Below are positions 1 to 7,591 of a DNA stretch of 64,000 bases, piece after piece; the stretch's first letter is position 1, and every line of letters begins with the position of its first letter. This DNA is from Mesorhizobium sp. M9A.F.Ca.ET.002.03.1.2 (GTDB taxonomy: Bacteria > Pseudomonadota > Alphaproteobacteria > Rhizobiales > Rhizobiaceae). The translations under genes and the position numbers were made by a program. The notes below the pieces were generated by a model that made no database searches, had not been told where the DNA came from, and saw only the letters and a program-made list of their open reading frames with translations. The DNA is taken from assembly GCF_003952365.1 (NCBI RefSeq), contig NZ_CP034443.1:1605001-1669000 (forward strand), given 5' to 3'.

Positions 1-905
1 TCCGCGATCAGTCGATATTGGTCGGGCCGGCGATATCTGGCGAAGTCGAAATTCACCTTGCGGCAAACGGCAATGAGGTCGAGATCGGCACGATGGACGA
101 TCACCTCATCGTCGAGCGACATTGCCTGCGCCGCGATTTCGCCGGTCGGGGCGATGATGCAGGAGCCGCCGATCAAGGCCTGGCCGTCCTCGACGCCGGC
201 CTTGGCCGCTGCCGCGACCCAGACCGTGTTCTGATAGGCGCCGGCCTGCATTGGCAGATGGTTGTGGAACATGCGCAGATGCGCCAGCGCCGGTGCCTCA
301 TCGAGCAGCAGCGGCGTGTTGTAGCCGATAAGGACAATTTCGGCGCCGTTGAGACAGAGCATGCGGTAGGTCTCCGGCCAGCGCCGGTCGTTGCAGATCG
401 CCATGCCGACGCGCACGCCGCGATAGGCGAAGACCGGAAAGCCGAGATTGCCGGGCTCGAAATAACGGCGTTCGAGATGTACGGTCGTGCCCGGTTCCGG
501 CTCGCTCGATCCGGGCACATGGATCTTGCGGTAGCGCCCGGCAAGCGTGCCGTCCTGCCCGACCAGATCCATCGTGTTGAAGCGGCGCGTTACCCCGTTC
601 GCGTGCGTCAGCTCGGCATATCCGAGCGCGAAGCCTATCTTGAGGCGCGCCGCGGCGTCGTAAAGGCGCTGCGTCTGCGGGCCTGGCATAGCCGGCTCGA
701 AGAACGCCTCGATCTCGGCCTGGTCGTCGATCCGCCAACGCGGAAAGAAGGTCGTGAGCGCGAGTTCGGGAAACACCGCGATTTCAGCGCCGGCGGCGGC
801 CGCTCTTTCCAGAAGAGCGACGAGCCGGTCCACCGTTTCGGCCCGTTGCGCGCTTTTCTGTATCGGGCCGGTCTGGCAGACCGCGATGGTCAGGTCTCGA
901 GCCAT
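1..905 (-). CDS. N-carbamoyl-D-amino-acid hydrolase (partial, 3' end outside window)
   Basis: Translating the complement from the ATG at 905 gives an uninterrupted frame to the window edge (about 301 residues, no stop), so only the last few codons are missing. It belongs to the nitrilase superfamily and resembles the Agrobacterium D-carbamoylase throughout. The catalytic triad is visible: Glu in VFPELALTTFFPRW near residue 47, Lys in RYRKIHVPG near 127 and Cys in AICNDRRWPE near 170. The family hydrolyses N-carbamoyl-D-amino acids to D-amino acid, CO2 and ammonia in the cytosol. The gene starts 10 bp after the RidA-like gene and is the last visible gene of a five-gene operon. The family call is firm; the D-substrate preference rests on close motif similarity. 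Confidence 0.88.
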   Translation of the reverse strand, partial: MARDLTIAVCQTGPIQKSAQRAETVDRLVALLERAAAAGAEIAVFPELALTTFFPRWRIDDQAEIEAFFEPAMPGPQTQRLYDAAARLKIGFALGYAELTHANGVTRRFNTMDLVGQDGTLAGRYRKIHVPGSSEPEPGTTVHLERRYFEPGNLGFPVFAYRGVRVGMAICNDRRWPETYRMLCLNGAEIVLIGYNTPLLLDEAPALAHLRMFHNHLPMQAGAYQNTVWVAAAAKAGVEDGQALIGGSCIIAPTGEIAAQAMSLDDEVIVHRADLDLIAVCRKVNFDFARYRRPDQYRLIA

Positions 906-915
906 CGTCGTCTCC

Positions 916-1263
916 TCAGGCTGCAGCGGTCACCATGATCTCGACGCGATAGCCGTCGCCGGCGAGCCGGGCCTCGACCGTGGCCCGCACCGGCATGGCG
1001 CTTTTGTCGATCCAGGCGTCCCAGGCGGTGTTCATCTTGTCGAAGTCGGCAACGTCGCGCAGCCATACCGTGGCACTCAGGATCCTGGTCTTGTCGCTGC
1101 CGGCCTTCGCCAGATAGGTATCGATCTTGGCGAGCACGTCACGCGTCTGCTGCGTCGTATCGCCCGACAGATCGTCGGCCGTCATGCCGGCCAGATAGAT
1201 AATTCCATTGTGGCTGAGCACGCGGCAGAAGCGGGGTCCATTCTCGAAGCGTTCGATTGTCAT
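916..1263 (-). CDS. RidA-family (YjgF/YER057c/UK114) enamine/imine deaminase
   Basis: A 115-residue protein, usual for the family; the ATG at 1263 (MTIERFENGP) is preferred over an upstream extension that lacks family similarity. The C-terminal block MPVRATVEARLAGDGYRVEI carries the conserved arginine and the following Val-Glu-rich strand, and TTQQTRDVLAKIDTYL fits the central helix. RidA proteins hydrolyse reactive 2-imino or enamino acids to 2-oxo acids and ammonia. The position directly between a FAD amino-acid oxidase-like gene (13 bp upstream) and a carbamoylase (10 bp downstream) suggests it clears the imine made by the oxidase. That pairing is inference. Confidence 0.87.
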   Translation of the reverse strand: MTIERFENGPRFCRVLSHNGIIYLAGMTADDLSGDTTQQTRDVLAKIDTYLAKAGSDKTRILSATVWLRDVADFDKMNTAWDAWIDKSAMPVRATVEARLAGDGYRVEIMVTAAA

Positions 1264-1276
1264 GCGGTTATCCCTA

Positions 1277-2455
1277 TCACTGTGCTTTTGGTGCCGGCGT
1301 GGATGTCGCCCTGATCCGGCTAGGCGCAAGATCGCCCGGCTCGATGCCTTGACGCAACAGATCATCCGGCAATCGTCCGGTGCGGATCAGGTCACGGCAT
1401 GCCCTGGCCAGCGCCGGCGACGTCTTGATGCCGTAGCCGCCCTGGCCCGCCAGCCAGAAGAAGCCTTCGGCCTTGGCGTCGAAGCCCACCACTGGCGAGG
1501 CGTCGCCGACAAAACTGCGCAGGCCCGCCCATCGATGTTCTATCCGGCGCACGTCGATTATCGTCGCGCGCTGCAGGCGATCGATCCCGACGGCGACGTC
1601 GAAATCATCTGGATAGGCGTCCATCGGCTCGCTCGGGGTCGCATCGGCCGGCGAGACGAAAATCCGGCCGGCGTCCGGCTTGAAGTAGAACTCCTCGCCG
1701 ACATCGTTGACGAGCGGCCAGCCGGCGATGGAGACGCCATCTGGCGCTGCGACATGGAACGCGGTACGCCGCTTCGGCACCAGCCCGACCGGAGCAACGC
1801 CGGCCAAAGCGGCGATCCTGTCCGCCCACGCGCCGGCCGCGTTGACGAGGATCGGCGCGGCGAACAGTCCCTGGCTCGTCCGCAGGATCCAGCGATCCTT
1901 ATGCCGCTCGACCGCATCGACGCCTGCATCAGTGACGATCCGGCCGCCACGCCTGCGCGTATTGCGCAGGAAACCCTGATGAAGCTCGTTGACGTCGATC
2001 TCGCGAGAGTTCGGTTCGACAAACGCACCGGCGACATAATCGGATCGCAGCGCGGGCACGCGCGCCAACGCCTCCTCGGGGCTGATCCGATGGATCGACG
2101 GAACAAGTTGGCGGGCTTTTTCGAGTTCCTCTTCAAGCCGGCTAAGCTGATCCTGGCGCGCGATAGTCAGCATGCCACGCGGAAGCATCAAGGGATGTTC
2201 GCAAAAACCCTCTGGCGGCGCTTCGAGAAAAGACCGGCTGGCGATCGCCAGCCGTCGGATGATGGCGTTGCCGTAATTCTCCGTAAAGCTCGCGGCCGAC
2301 CGGCCGGTGGAGTGGTAGCCGCAATGGGTCTCCCGCTCGAGCAGGATGACCGAGGAGACGGCCGCCAGTTCATAGGCCGCGCTCGCTCCGGCAATGCCGC
2401 CGCCGATGATCGCGATATCGGCTTCTTGTATCGAGGCGCCGTCGGGAGATTTCAT
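1277..2455 (-). CDS. DAO-family FAD-dependent oxidoreductase
   Basis: A 392-residue protein with an N-terminal Rossmann FAD-binding motif (ADIAIIGGGIAGASAAYELA, about residues 12-31) followed by an acidic strand end (LLERE). The C-terminal region has SPVVGFDAKAEGFFWLAGQGGYGIKTSPALA, typical of glycine/D-amino-acid oxidase-like dehydrogenases. It has no signal peptide, so it is cytosolic or peripherally membrane-bound. The gene lies 2 bp after the D-2-hydroxyacid dehydrogenase. The likely reaction is FAD-dependent oxidation of a secondary or D-amino acid to an imino acid; the exact substrate cannot be read. Sarcosine oxidase-like or D-amino-acid dehydrogenase activities remain possible. Confidence 0.85.
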   Translation of the reverse strand: MKSPDGASIQEADIAIIGGGIAGASAAYELAAVSSVILLERETHCGYHSTGRSAASFTENYGNAIIRRLAIASRSFLEAPPEGFCEHPLMLPRGMLTIARQDQLSRLEEELEKARQLVPSIHRISPEEALARVPALRSDYVAGAFVEPNSREIDVNELHQGFLRNTRRRGGRIVTDAGVDAVERHKDRWILRTSQGLFAAPILVNAAGAWADRIAALAGVAPVGLVPKRRTAFHVAAPDGVSIAGWPLVNDVGEEFYFKPDAGRIFVSPADATPSEPMDAYPDDFDVAVGIDRLQRATIIDVRRIEHRWAGLRSFVGDASPVVGFDAKAEGFFWLAGQGGYGIKTSPALARACRDLIRTGRLPDDLLRQGIEPGDLAPSRIRATSTPAPKAQ

Positions 2456-2457
2456 CG

Positions 2458-3432
2458 TCAGTATCCGCGAACGGGATCGACAACGTTTTCGAGCGGTTCA
2501 CCCCGCAGAAAACGGCTGAGATTGTCGGCAAACATGCGCAGGGCTTCCTTCTCCCAGCCGTCATAAACCGACGAACAATGCGGTGTGACGATCACGTTCT
2601 CATAGCTCCAGATCGGGTGATCCGTTGGCAGTGGCTCGGTCGAAAAGACGTCGAGCGCGGCGCCTTTGATGCGGCAGCCGTCGAGCGCCGACAGCAGCGC
2701 TGCCTCATCGACGACGCCGCCGCGCGATACGTCGATGACCACCGCCGACGGCTTCATCGCGGCAAACGCCGCAGGGCCGATCAACCCGCGCGTCGCCTCC
2801 AGCAACGGCACGCAACAGGCGATGAAGTCGGCCCGACCCCAAAGCCCCGGCAATGCCTCGATGCCGTGAACCTCGTCGATATCGGCGGTTGGCCTGGGAC
2901 GCGCACGCACGCCGAGCGTCGTCAGCCCCATGGCCTTCGCGCGCCGGGCCAACGCTTGCCCGGTCCTGCCGAGGCCGAGCAGCAGCAGCGTCTTGCCCTG
3001 GATCGGCTCGACCGTGCCGGCGATCCATGTCCGGGTGCGCTGATGCCTGGCGAAATTTCGAAGACCCAGCGAGAAGGACAGCATCGCTCCCAGCGCGTAT
3101 TCGGCCATCATGTCGGCCGCGACACCGGCGGCGTTCGTCACCGTCACCTCTTCGGGATTCCAGGAACCCAGATGATCCGTTCCCGACCCGCCGACCGACA
3201 CCCATTTCACCGTCGGGCTTTCGAGGAGAGCGGCTCGCGGAAAGCGCGCTGTGCCATCGAAACGCACCGAGTAGACGATCTCGGCTTTTGTCGCTTCTAT
3301 CAAGGCTTCCAGACCAGCGTAGCTGTCACAAGGATAAACCGGCAACCCTGGATGCGTTTCCCGCAAAACCCTCATCGCCACAGCCGGCGCGTTGGTGTGG
3401 AGGATTACGCCAGGGCCAACTGTCGTCGTCAC
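2458..3432 (-). CDS. D-isomer-specific 2-hydroxyacid dehydrogenase, NAD(P)-binding
   Basis: 324 residues. The NAD-binding motif LLLLGLGRTGQALARRAKAMG lies near residue 150, followed by GVRARPRP where basic residues hint at NADPH use. Catalytic signatures are VIDVSRGGVVDEAAL (Arg), a downstream acidic residue in DVFSTEPLP and TPHCSSVYDGWE (His). The family reduces 2-oxo acids to D-2-hydroxy acids. The start is GTG at 3432, overlapping the TGA of the ProC-like gene in a GTGA junction, which implies translational coupling. In this operon it could reduce the 2-oxo acid released after amino-acid oxidation; that role is inferred. Confidence 0.88.
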   Translation of the reverse strand: MTTTVGPGVILHTNAPAVAMRVLRETHPGLPVYPCDSYAGLEALIEATKAEIVYSVRFDGTARFPRAALLESPTVKWVSVGGSGTDHLGSWNPEEVTVTNAAGVAADMMAEYALGAMLSFSLGLRNFARHQRTRTWIAGTVEPIQGKTLLLLGLGRTGQALARRAKAMGLTTLGVRARPRPTADIDEVHGIEALPGLWGRADFIACCVPLLEATRGLIGPAAFAAMKPSAVVIDVSRGGVVDEAALLSALDGCRIKGAALDVFSTEPLPTDHPIWSYENVIVTPHCSSVYDGWEKEALRMFADNLSRFLRGEPLENVVDPVRGY

Positions 3433-4226
3433 GATAAAGGGCCAATGCGCGGCGCTGCTCCTGGCGAGATACGCCGATACACGCCGTCCAGACTTTCTGC
3501 GAAGATATCAAACACGTTCCGGGCCGTGAGCTCGCGGAAAATCTGTTCGTTGATCCCGCCGCGTGTTGCATAGTCTTCGGCCAGATGCATGAAGCCCGTA
3601 TCCGGCGTTGTTTCCGGTGCGTTTGCCAGCGCCTTGTACAGGGTGACGATATAGTCGCGCGCCCGCGCGTCCGCGACGCCATGCCCTTTCAGCCATCCAT
3701 GGATTGTATCGAGATATTTGAAATAGGTGGCAAATGTCGCGGTAACGACGCTCAGCGCGTCGAACTCGCTCGAATCCTCGACCTCGATCACCTTTCCCAA
3801 CCTGCCGAACAATGCCGCCATGTGTCGATCGGGCGGGCAAATGATTGTCGTTCCCTGCCTGTGAGCGATCATCGGCATAGGAAGTGCTTTCGTCACGTGC
3901 TCCACAGGCGCGATCAAGGCGGCTACCTCCTTGCGGGATAGGGTGGCGATCAAGCTGACGACGCGATGGTCCCGACGAAACTGCAATTCTGCAAGCACGT
4001 CATGCGCAATCTGCGGCCGAACCGCGAGCATGATCGTATCGCAACTGTCGAGGACTGCCTGATTATCGGGTGCAACGCGGACATCCGGATAGCGAAGAGC
4101 CAAGCCAGCAGCGATTTCCTCATTACGAGGCGATAGGAGAACCGACACGGAATTGTCCGCGGCGGATTTAAGTCCGGTGACAATCGCGGATGTCAGCGCG
4201 CCTGTGCCGATGAAGCCGAGTTTCAT
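3429..4226 (-). CDS. Pyrroline-5-carboxylate reductase-family protein (ProC-like)
   Basis: 265 residues. The N-terminal dinucleotide-binding motif KLGFIGTGALTSAIVTGL and the internal ML(A)VRPQ segment match the P5C reductase fold. The C-terminal half (GWLKGHGVADARARDYIVTLYKAL) corresponds to the helical dimerisation domain. The family reduces cyclic imines such as pyrroline-5-carboxylate with NAD(P)H. The sequence is divergent from housekeeping ProC and sits first in a catabolic operon, so an accessory imine reductase role is more likely than proline synthesis. The ATG at 4226 is about 100 bp downstream of the previous gene's stop at 4331, which leaves room for the operon promoter. Confidence 0.83.
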   Translation of the reverse strand: MKLGFIGTGALTSAIVTGLKSAADNSVSVLLSPRNEEIAAGLALRYPDVRVAPDNQAVLDSCDTIMLAVRPQIAHDVLAELQFRRDHRVVSLIATLSRKEVAALIAPVEHVTKALPMPMIAHRQGTTIICPPDRHMAALFGRLGKVIEVEDSSEFDALSVVTATFATYFKYLDTIHGWLKGHGVADARARDYIVTLYKALANAPETTPDTGFMHLAEDYATRGGINEQIFRELTARNVFDIFAESLDGVYRRISPGAAPRIGPLS

Positions 4227-4330
4227 TGGATGTCCTGTAGCGTTGGTTCTGGATCGTCGTCAGCCGACAAATAGTACCAGCTCGGCGAGACTTTGGGATC
4301 AGGCATCACACGTCAGGCATGTCGCGACGT

Positions 4331-4834
4331 TCAGAGCCACCTTCGCACGCGTTGCTTGTAGTCGAGATACGCATCGCCGAAACGCCGCTCGAGGTAGGCC
4401 TCCTCGCGGGCGACGACACCGTAGCGGACCGTGATGGCGAGCGGCAGCGTAAGGATCAGGACCCACGGACTTTGCGCGGCTACGCCGATGCCGCCGTAGA
4501 TGAGAAAAAAGCCGAGATAGATGGGATTGCGGGTCCAGCGGTAAATGCCGGTGGTCACGAGCACACGGGCGGGCTGGTTCGTGGGCAAAGGCGTCGCAGC
4601 GCGGGAGAAGTTGCGGACTCCCGCGGCAAAAAGCGCAAGACCGATGAGGATCAGGGACCCGGCGACGATCCAGGGCACCCCGTCGGCCTCCGGAATTGCG
4701 AACGGCAAAGGCAGCAGGCGATCCAAGACGAGACCGACCAGAACAGCGGCAGGAAAGAAAAGGATCGGTCGCCCAACGACGCCTGCCGTTCCGGTGTCGG
4801 TCACTTGTTGCCCAGCAGCAGGGTCCTTTTCCAT
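4331..4834 (-). CDS. Isoprenylcysteine carboxyl methyltransferase-family membrane protein
   Basis: A 167-residue integral membrane protein with about four hydrophobic segments. The C-terminal block GIYRWTRNPIYLGFFLIYGGIG followed by REEAYLERRFGDAYLDYKQRVRRWL is the signature of the ICMT/phospholipid methyltransferase fold (SAM-binding NPxYLG and the E-RFG-Y-Y-R-W tail). Bacterial members methylate unknown small molecules or lipids at the inner membrane. The ATG at 4834 follows a GGGAG ribosome-binding site. It is divergent from a MarR-type gene, with operator-like repeats in between, so it is probably that regulator's target. The substrate is unknown. Confidence 0.85.
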   Translation of the reverse strand: MEKDPAAGQQVTDTGTAGVVGRPILFFPAAVLVGLVLDRLLPLPFAIPEADGVPWIVAGSLILIGLALFAAGVRNFSRAATPLPTNQPARVLVTTGIYRWTRNPIYLGFFLIYGGIGVAAQSPWVLILTLPLAITVRYGVVAREEAYLERRFGDAYLDYKQRVRRWL

Positions 4835-4900
4835 GTCTGCTCCCGCAGATGCTGGAGGCTACGAAGCCCACAGACGCCTGCAACGACGTCGCCTAGAAAC

Positions 4901-4944
4901 GACAACTAAGGTGTCATTCTAGAACTTGACAACAATGGTGTCAA
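4901..4944. promoter_or_regulatory. Candidate MarR operator pair
   Basis: Two similar sites lie between the divergent methyltransferase and MarR genes: GACAACTAAGGTGTCA at 4901-4916 and TTGACAACAATGGTGTCAA at 4926-4944. The second is an inverted repeat (TTGACA, 7-nt spacer, TGTCAA); the first shares the GACAAC...GGTGTCA layout, 27 bp apart. A further half-site (TTGACA) is at 4954. Spacing and dyad symmetry fit binding by a MarR-family dimer; the regulator assignment is inferred from position. Confidence 0.6.
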
Positions 4945-4979
4945 TCGCAGAAATTGACACAGACAGAGGGAACGAAGCG

Positions 4980-5477
4980 ATGGCGTCGGCACGACAAAGG
5001 ACCGGGGCGGGGGCGGGCCTGATCGGTGACGGCAAGGCCGAGGCGATCGCCGAGCTGATGCTCGAAGTGGCCCAGTGCTTCTTCAGAATACGGGCTCTCG
5101 GCCAGAAGACAGGGCTGATCACCAGTTGGGGCGGTGGTGCCTTCGGCTTCATGCGAAGCCTCGCGCTGCTTGGCCCGCTCACCGTGCCGCAGATCGCCCA
5201 GATGCGGCCCACCAGCCGTCAGCGCATGCAGCGGCTTGCTGATGAGCTTGCGGCCGAGGGGCTCGTCGAATTCATCGACAATCCGAAGCACCGGCGCTCT
5301 AAGCTTGTGCAGCTGACGCGCAAGGGCGACGCGCGCTACGGCGAGCTGAACGCCCAGCTCATGGCGACCGCCTCGACCATGGGCGTTGCTCTCGGCGAAG
5401 CGGATATCCGCAAGACCACCGAGATCGTGCGGCAGCTGAGCGACGATGTGAAAGCGCGGTCGGAGCGGCCGTCGTAG
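4980..5477 (+). CDS. MarR-family winged-helix transcriptional regulator
   Basis: 165 residues from the ATG at 4980, chosen because AGAGGGAAC lies just upstream. An in-frame ATG at 4935 would fall inside the operator-like repeat. The winged helix spans the centre: MRSLALLGPLTVPQIAQMRPTSRQRMQRLADELAAEGLVEFIDNPKHRRSKLVQLT, with recognition helix TSRQRMQRL and wing HRRSKLV. The N-terminal segment contains a Gly-rich stretch (TSWGGGAFGFM). The family mostly represses adjacent divergent genes and responds to small ligands, so autoregulation and control of the methyltransferase gene are likely. Confidence 0.86.
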   Translation: MASARQRTGAGAGLIGDGKAEAIAELMLEVAQCFFRIRALGQKTGLITSWGGGAFGFMRSLALLGPLTVPQIAQMRPTSRQRMQRLADELAAEGLVEFIDNPKHRRSKLVQLTRKGDARYGELNAQLMATASTMGVALGEADIRKTTEIVRQLSDDVKARSERPS

Positions 5478-5531
5478 TGCGCGCTCCCGGCATTTTTCGG
5501 GTGTTGTCAGCTTAAGTCGGACAATGGTCCA

Positions 5532-5897
5532 TCAGCCCGGTTTTTGCAGCGATTTGTCGTTACGACATTGCGCCAGGGGCAGGATTTCGCCCGAGATCAC
5601 TCTGGTGATCCTTTGTTGGCTGGCGTTGGTCACCACGGTCATGCATGCACATCCGTAGCCGTAGCCCGACCCAGGCACATTGGTCTCGACGAATTGCCGG
5701 TCGTCAAAAGCCGGCACATTGTCGATGCCTTTGGGATCCTGTCGCCCCTGCATCTGGATCCACCAACCCCCGTCTCTGTCTGTCAGGATGAGGTTGCCGG
5801 GTGTCGGGCTGGAGTACCAGCCACAACGGCGCTCGGCATAGGAGGCCGCGGGTAGAGCCATGGCCAGGCAGAAACAGATGGCGAACGGCAGGCGCAT
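5532..5897 (-). CDS. DUF4087-type exported protein
   Basis: 121 residues with a clear signal peptide (MRLPFAICFCLAMALPAASYA|E). The mature part begins RRCGWYSSPTPGNLILTDRDGGWWIQMQG, which I recognise as the DUF4087 pattern (CGW..NPTPGN..L.D.DG.W.I..QG), and ends with a C-A-C-M segment and a final Cys giving possible disulfides. The function is unknown and it is likely periplasmic. It is the downstream-most gene of a same-strand run of small exported proteins, about 27 bp from the next. Confidence 0.75.
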   Translation of the reverse strand: MRLPFAICFCLAMALPAASYAERRCGWYSSPTPGNLILTDRDGGWWIQMQGRQDPKGIDNVPAFDDRQFVETNVPGSGYGYGCACMTVVTNASQQRITRVISGEILPLAQCRNDKSLQKPG

Positions 5898-5924
5898 GAA
5901 AAACCGTCTCCTCCCTTGTGGGTC

Positions 5925-6425
5925 TTATGGCTTCAACTCCGTGTCGTAATTTTCTTCGATCAATGCGCAATGAAGCGTCACGGGCTTCCTTTGGACAGCG
6001 CTGAGTTGACCGTCGATGAAATCGCAGCCGAGCAGATTGTCCGAACTGCTCTTGCGGGCCGATGCAACGTTGACGTTGACCTTGGGAGGGCCGGCGAGCC
6101 AGTCGAGACGCTTGGTATCGATCTTTGCGCCGCTGATATGGGCGTGGCCACCTGTGCCCGGTATCGCCACCTCGTCGTTTTGCTGCTCAAGATCGATTTG
6201 GCCGATCTCGTTGGCGTGCCTCTCGGCGCTCCGCTTCGGATCGCCGTAATAGTCGACAAAGACAACGATCCCCTCCTTTTCGGCCGCGAGCTTGGCAGCT
6301 GCCTTTTTGGAAAGCGTGACGTTAACGTCGAAGCTCATGTCGCCCTGGGCCGTTGCCGGCACGGCACATGCCAACAGCGCAGATGCCGCAATCGTCATTG
6401 CGAGCGACGATCCATGGCGTTTCAC
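5925..6425 (-). CDS. Exported protein of unknown function
   Basis: 166 residues; the N-terminus KRHGSSLAMTIAASALLACAVPATAQ is a signal peptide cleaved after AQ. The mature part (MSFDVNVTLSKKAAAKLAAEKEGIVVFVDYYGDPK) reads as a beta-rich periplasmic domain. A later stretch (PPKVNVNVASARKSSSDNLLGCDFIDG) and one C-terminal Cys (TLHCALIEENY) could form a disulfide. I do not recognise the family. It lies within the minus-strand cluster of small exported proteins. Confidence 0.68.
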   Translation of the reverse strand: MKRHGSSLAMTIAASALLACAVPATAQGDMSFDVNVTLSKKAAAKLAAEKEGIVVFVDYYGDPKRSAERHANEIGQIDLEQQNDEVAIPGTGGHAHISGAKIDTKRLDWLAGPPKVNVNVASARKSSSDNLLGCDFIDGQLSAVQRKPVTLHCALIEENYDTELKP

Positions 6426-6523
6426 AATCCGCCCTCCTTCAACTCCTCGCGCGATGATGATGCCACGCGCCCTTTCATGCCTGGCGCCGACATCGTGCTC
6501 GCCGCCGCTTGATTGCGATTATG

Positions 6524-6934
6524 TCAATTCGCGGTTGGAACAGGGCAGCTCATGTCCCCTTCCTCGCATTTCAGGTAACCCTCGAAGTCCTTGACACGGG
6601 ATTGCGCCAGGCCGTCCATGCACTGCGCGACGAGCATTGGCATCATGCTTCCTCCGGCCGCTCCCGCAGCCTGGAAGCTGCACTCCGCGTCGCGAAATTT
6701 GACCCAATCCCGCTGTGCTTGAATGAGAAGCTTCTTGCTATCCGCGTCGTCCTTCAGGCGAGCTTCGATCTGCTTGTAAAGCTCATTGAGCTTCTTGTCG
6801 GATTTCTTGAACGCGGCGTCGGCGCACGCGTTCAGGGCGGCCTGATCCTGGGCGGCATCGTAGCACTTGTCCTGGGCAAATGCCAAAGCCGGCATGGCCA
6901 GAACCATGGCAGCGGTCAGTATCGCGGTTTTCAT
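6524..6934 (-). CDS. LprI/DUF1311-like exported protein
   Basis: 136 residues with signal peptide MKTAILTAAMVLAMPALAFAQ|D. The mature protein has the DUF1311 arrangement CYDAAQDQAALNACADAAFKKSDKKLNELYKQIEARL...AQRDWVKFRDAECSFQA, with paired Cys and the Q-R-x-W-x-x-[FY]-R-D-x-x-C motif. Members include the mycobacterial lysozyme inhibitor LprI. Lysozyme inhibition here is only a family-level possibility. A periplasmic location is likely. Confidence 0.8.
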   Translation of the reverse strand: MKTAILTAAMVLAMPALAFAQDKCYDAAQDQAALNACADAAFKKSDKKLNELYKQIEARLKDDADSKKLLIQAQRDWVKFRDAECSFQAAGAAGGSMMPMLVAQCMDGLAQSRVKDFEGYLKCEEGDMSCPVPTAN

Positions 6935-7015
6935 CGGTCGTCTCCGTTTAGAAATCCATCTTGTTGACGGGGGCGCGTTCTCACGCCAACGGTGTCCGGC
7001 ACGGTCGGCCGTTAA

Positions 7016-7123
7016 TGGGAGTCGTCGTCGTCCGATCCATCAGCATCGTCGGTACTTGTCATCCGACGCGTCGTCGTCGGTGCTGTCGTCTTCAGTGTCG
7101 GTGCTGCTTCGTCGTCACCACCG
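7016..7123 (-). other. GTC/GAC-rich low-complexity tract downstream of 7124-7558
   Basis: On the minus strand this stretch is a run of GAC, ACC and AGC codons. Read in frame with the upstream gene, after its TGA and a second TGA, it encodes a Ser/Thr/Asp-rich segment. Another frame also gives an acidic tail (GSDDDDSH before a TAA at 7012). The composition resembles the Asp-rich C-terminus of the lipoprotein at 7592-7984. No separate start or ribosome-binding site is apparent. Confidence 0.4.
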
Positions 7124-7558
7124 TCATTCCGTAACCGTCTCGGCAAAACACTTTGCCAGATCTTGCGGGGCTCCGAGCTTCTTCGCCCAGGATACCAGTT
7201 CAGGCTTTTCCGACGGCTCGGCATAGCCGCCCCATACGTCGCGAAACTGCTTGTTTCCGTTGACTGCCTGGAAGAACATCACGCCGTCATCGCTGACGGG
7301 CGTGGAGACGTAGGCGGCGCTCCAGTTGCCGCTCTCCATGATCGTGATGAACTTCGCCTGAGCGGGCTTGAACTTGTTGTCCATCGCCGAGACGACGAGA
7401 TGGGCATATTCCTGCTTGCGCGCCTTCGTCGCTTCGACCTTTACGCCGTCGCAGGCGTTGATCGCGGCGAAAGCGGACGTCAGCGTCATTCCCAGCCCCG
7501 TGAGGCCGATCATGACGATCTTTGCATGTCGTCGGATCCGGTCGCTGAATTCAGACAT
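7124..7558 (-). CDS. Exported or membrane-anchored protein of unknown function
   Basis: 144 residues. A charged N-terminus (SEFSDRIRRHAK) precedes one hydrophobic segment (IVMIGLTGLGMTLTSAFAA), consistent with a signal peptide or anchor. The remainder contains NACDGVKVEATKARKQEYAHLVVSAM, a tryptophan-rich middle (ESGNWSAAYVSTPVSDDGVMFFQAV) and a C-terminal Cys. No family is recognised. It belongs to the same-strand cluster, 33 bp from the repeat lipoprotein. Beyond its stop an acidic low-complexity tract follows in frame, so a once longer protein is possible. Confidence 0.66.
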   Translation of the reverse strand: MSEFSDRIRRHAKIVMIGLTGLGMTLTSAFAAINACDGVKVEATKARKQEYAHLVVSAMDNKFKPAQAKFITIMESGNWSAAYVSTPVSDDGVMFFQAVNGNKQFRDVWGGYAEPSEKPELVSWAKKLGAPQDLAKCFAETVTE

Positions 7559-7591
7559 GAATGGCGTCCTTCTTCTTTGCTATGAGGTCCA

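Noticed and set aside
1208..2566. 452-codon plus-strand frame
   Set aside because: Antisense to the FAD oxidoreductase and RidA genes; no family features.
7016..7123. GTC repeats as a possible CRISPR or repeat array
   Set aside because: The units are irregular codon-level GAC/ACC repeats with no spacers; this is low-complexity coding-type sequence.
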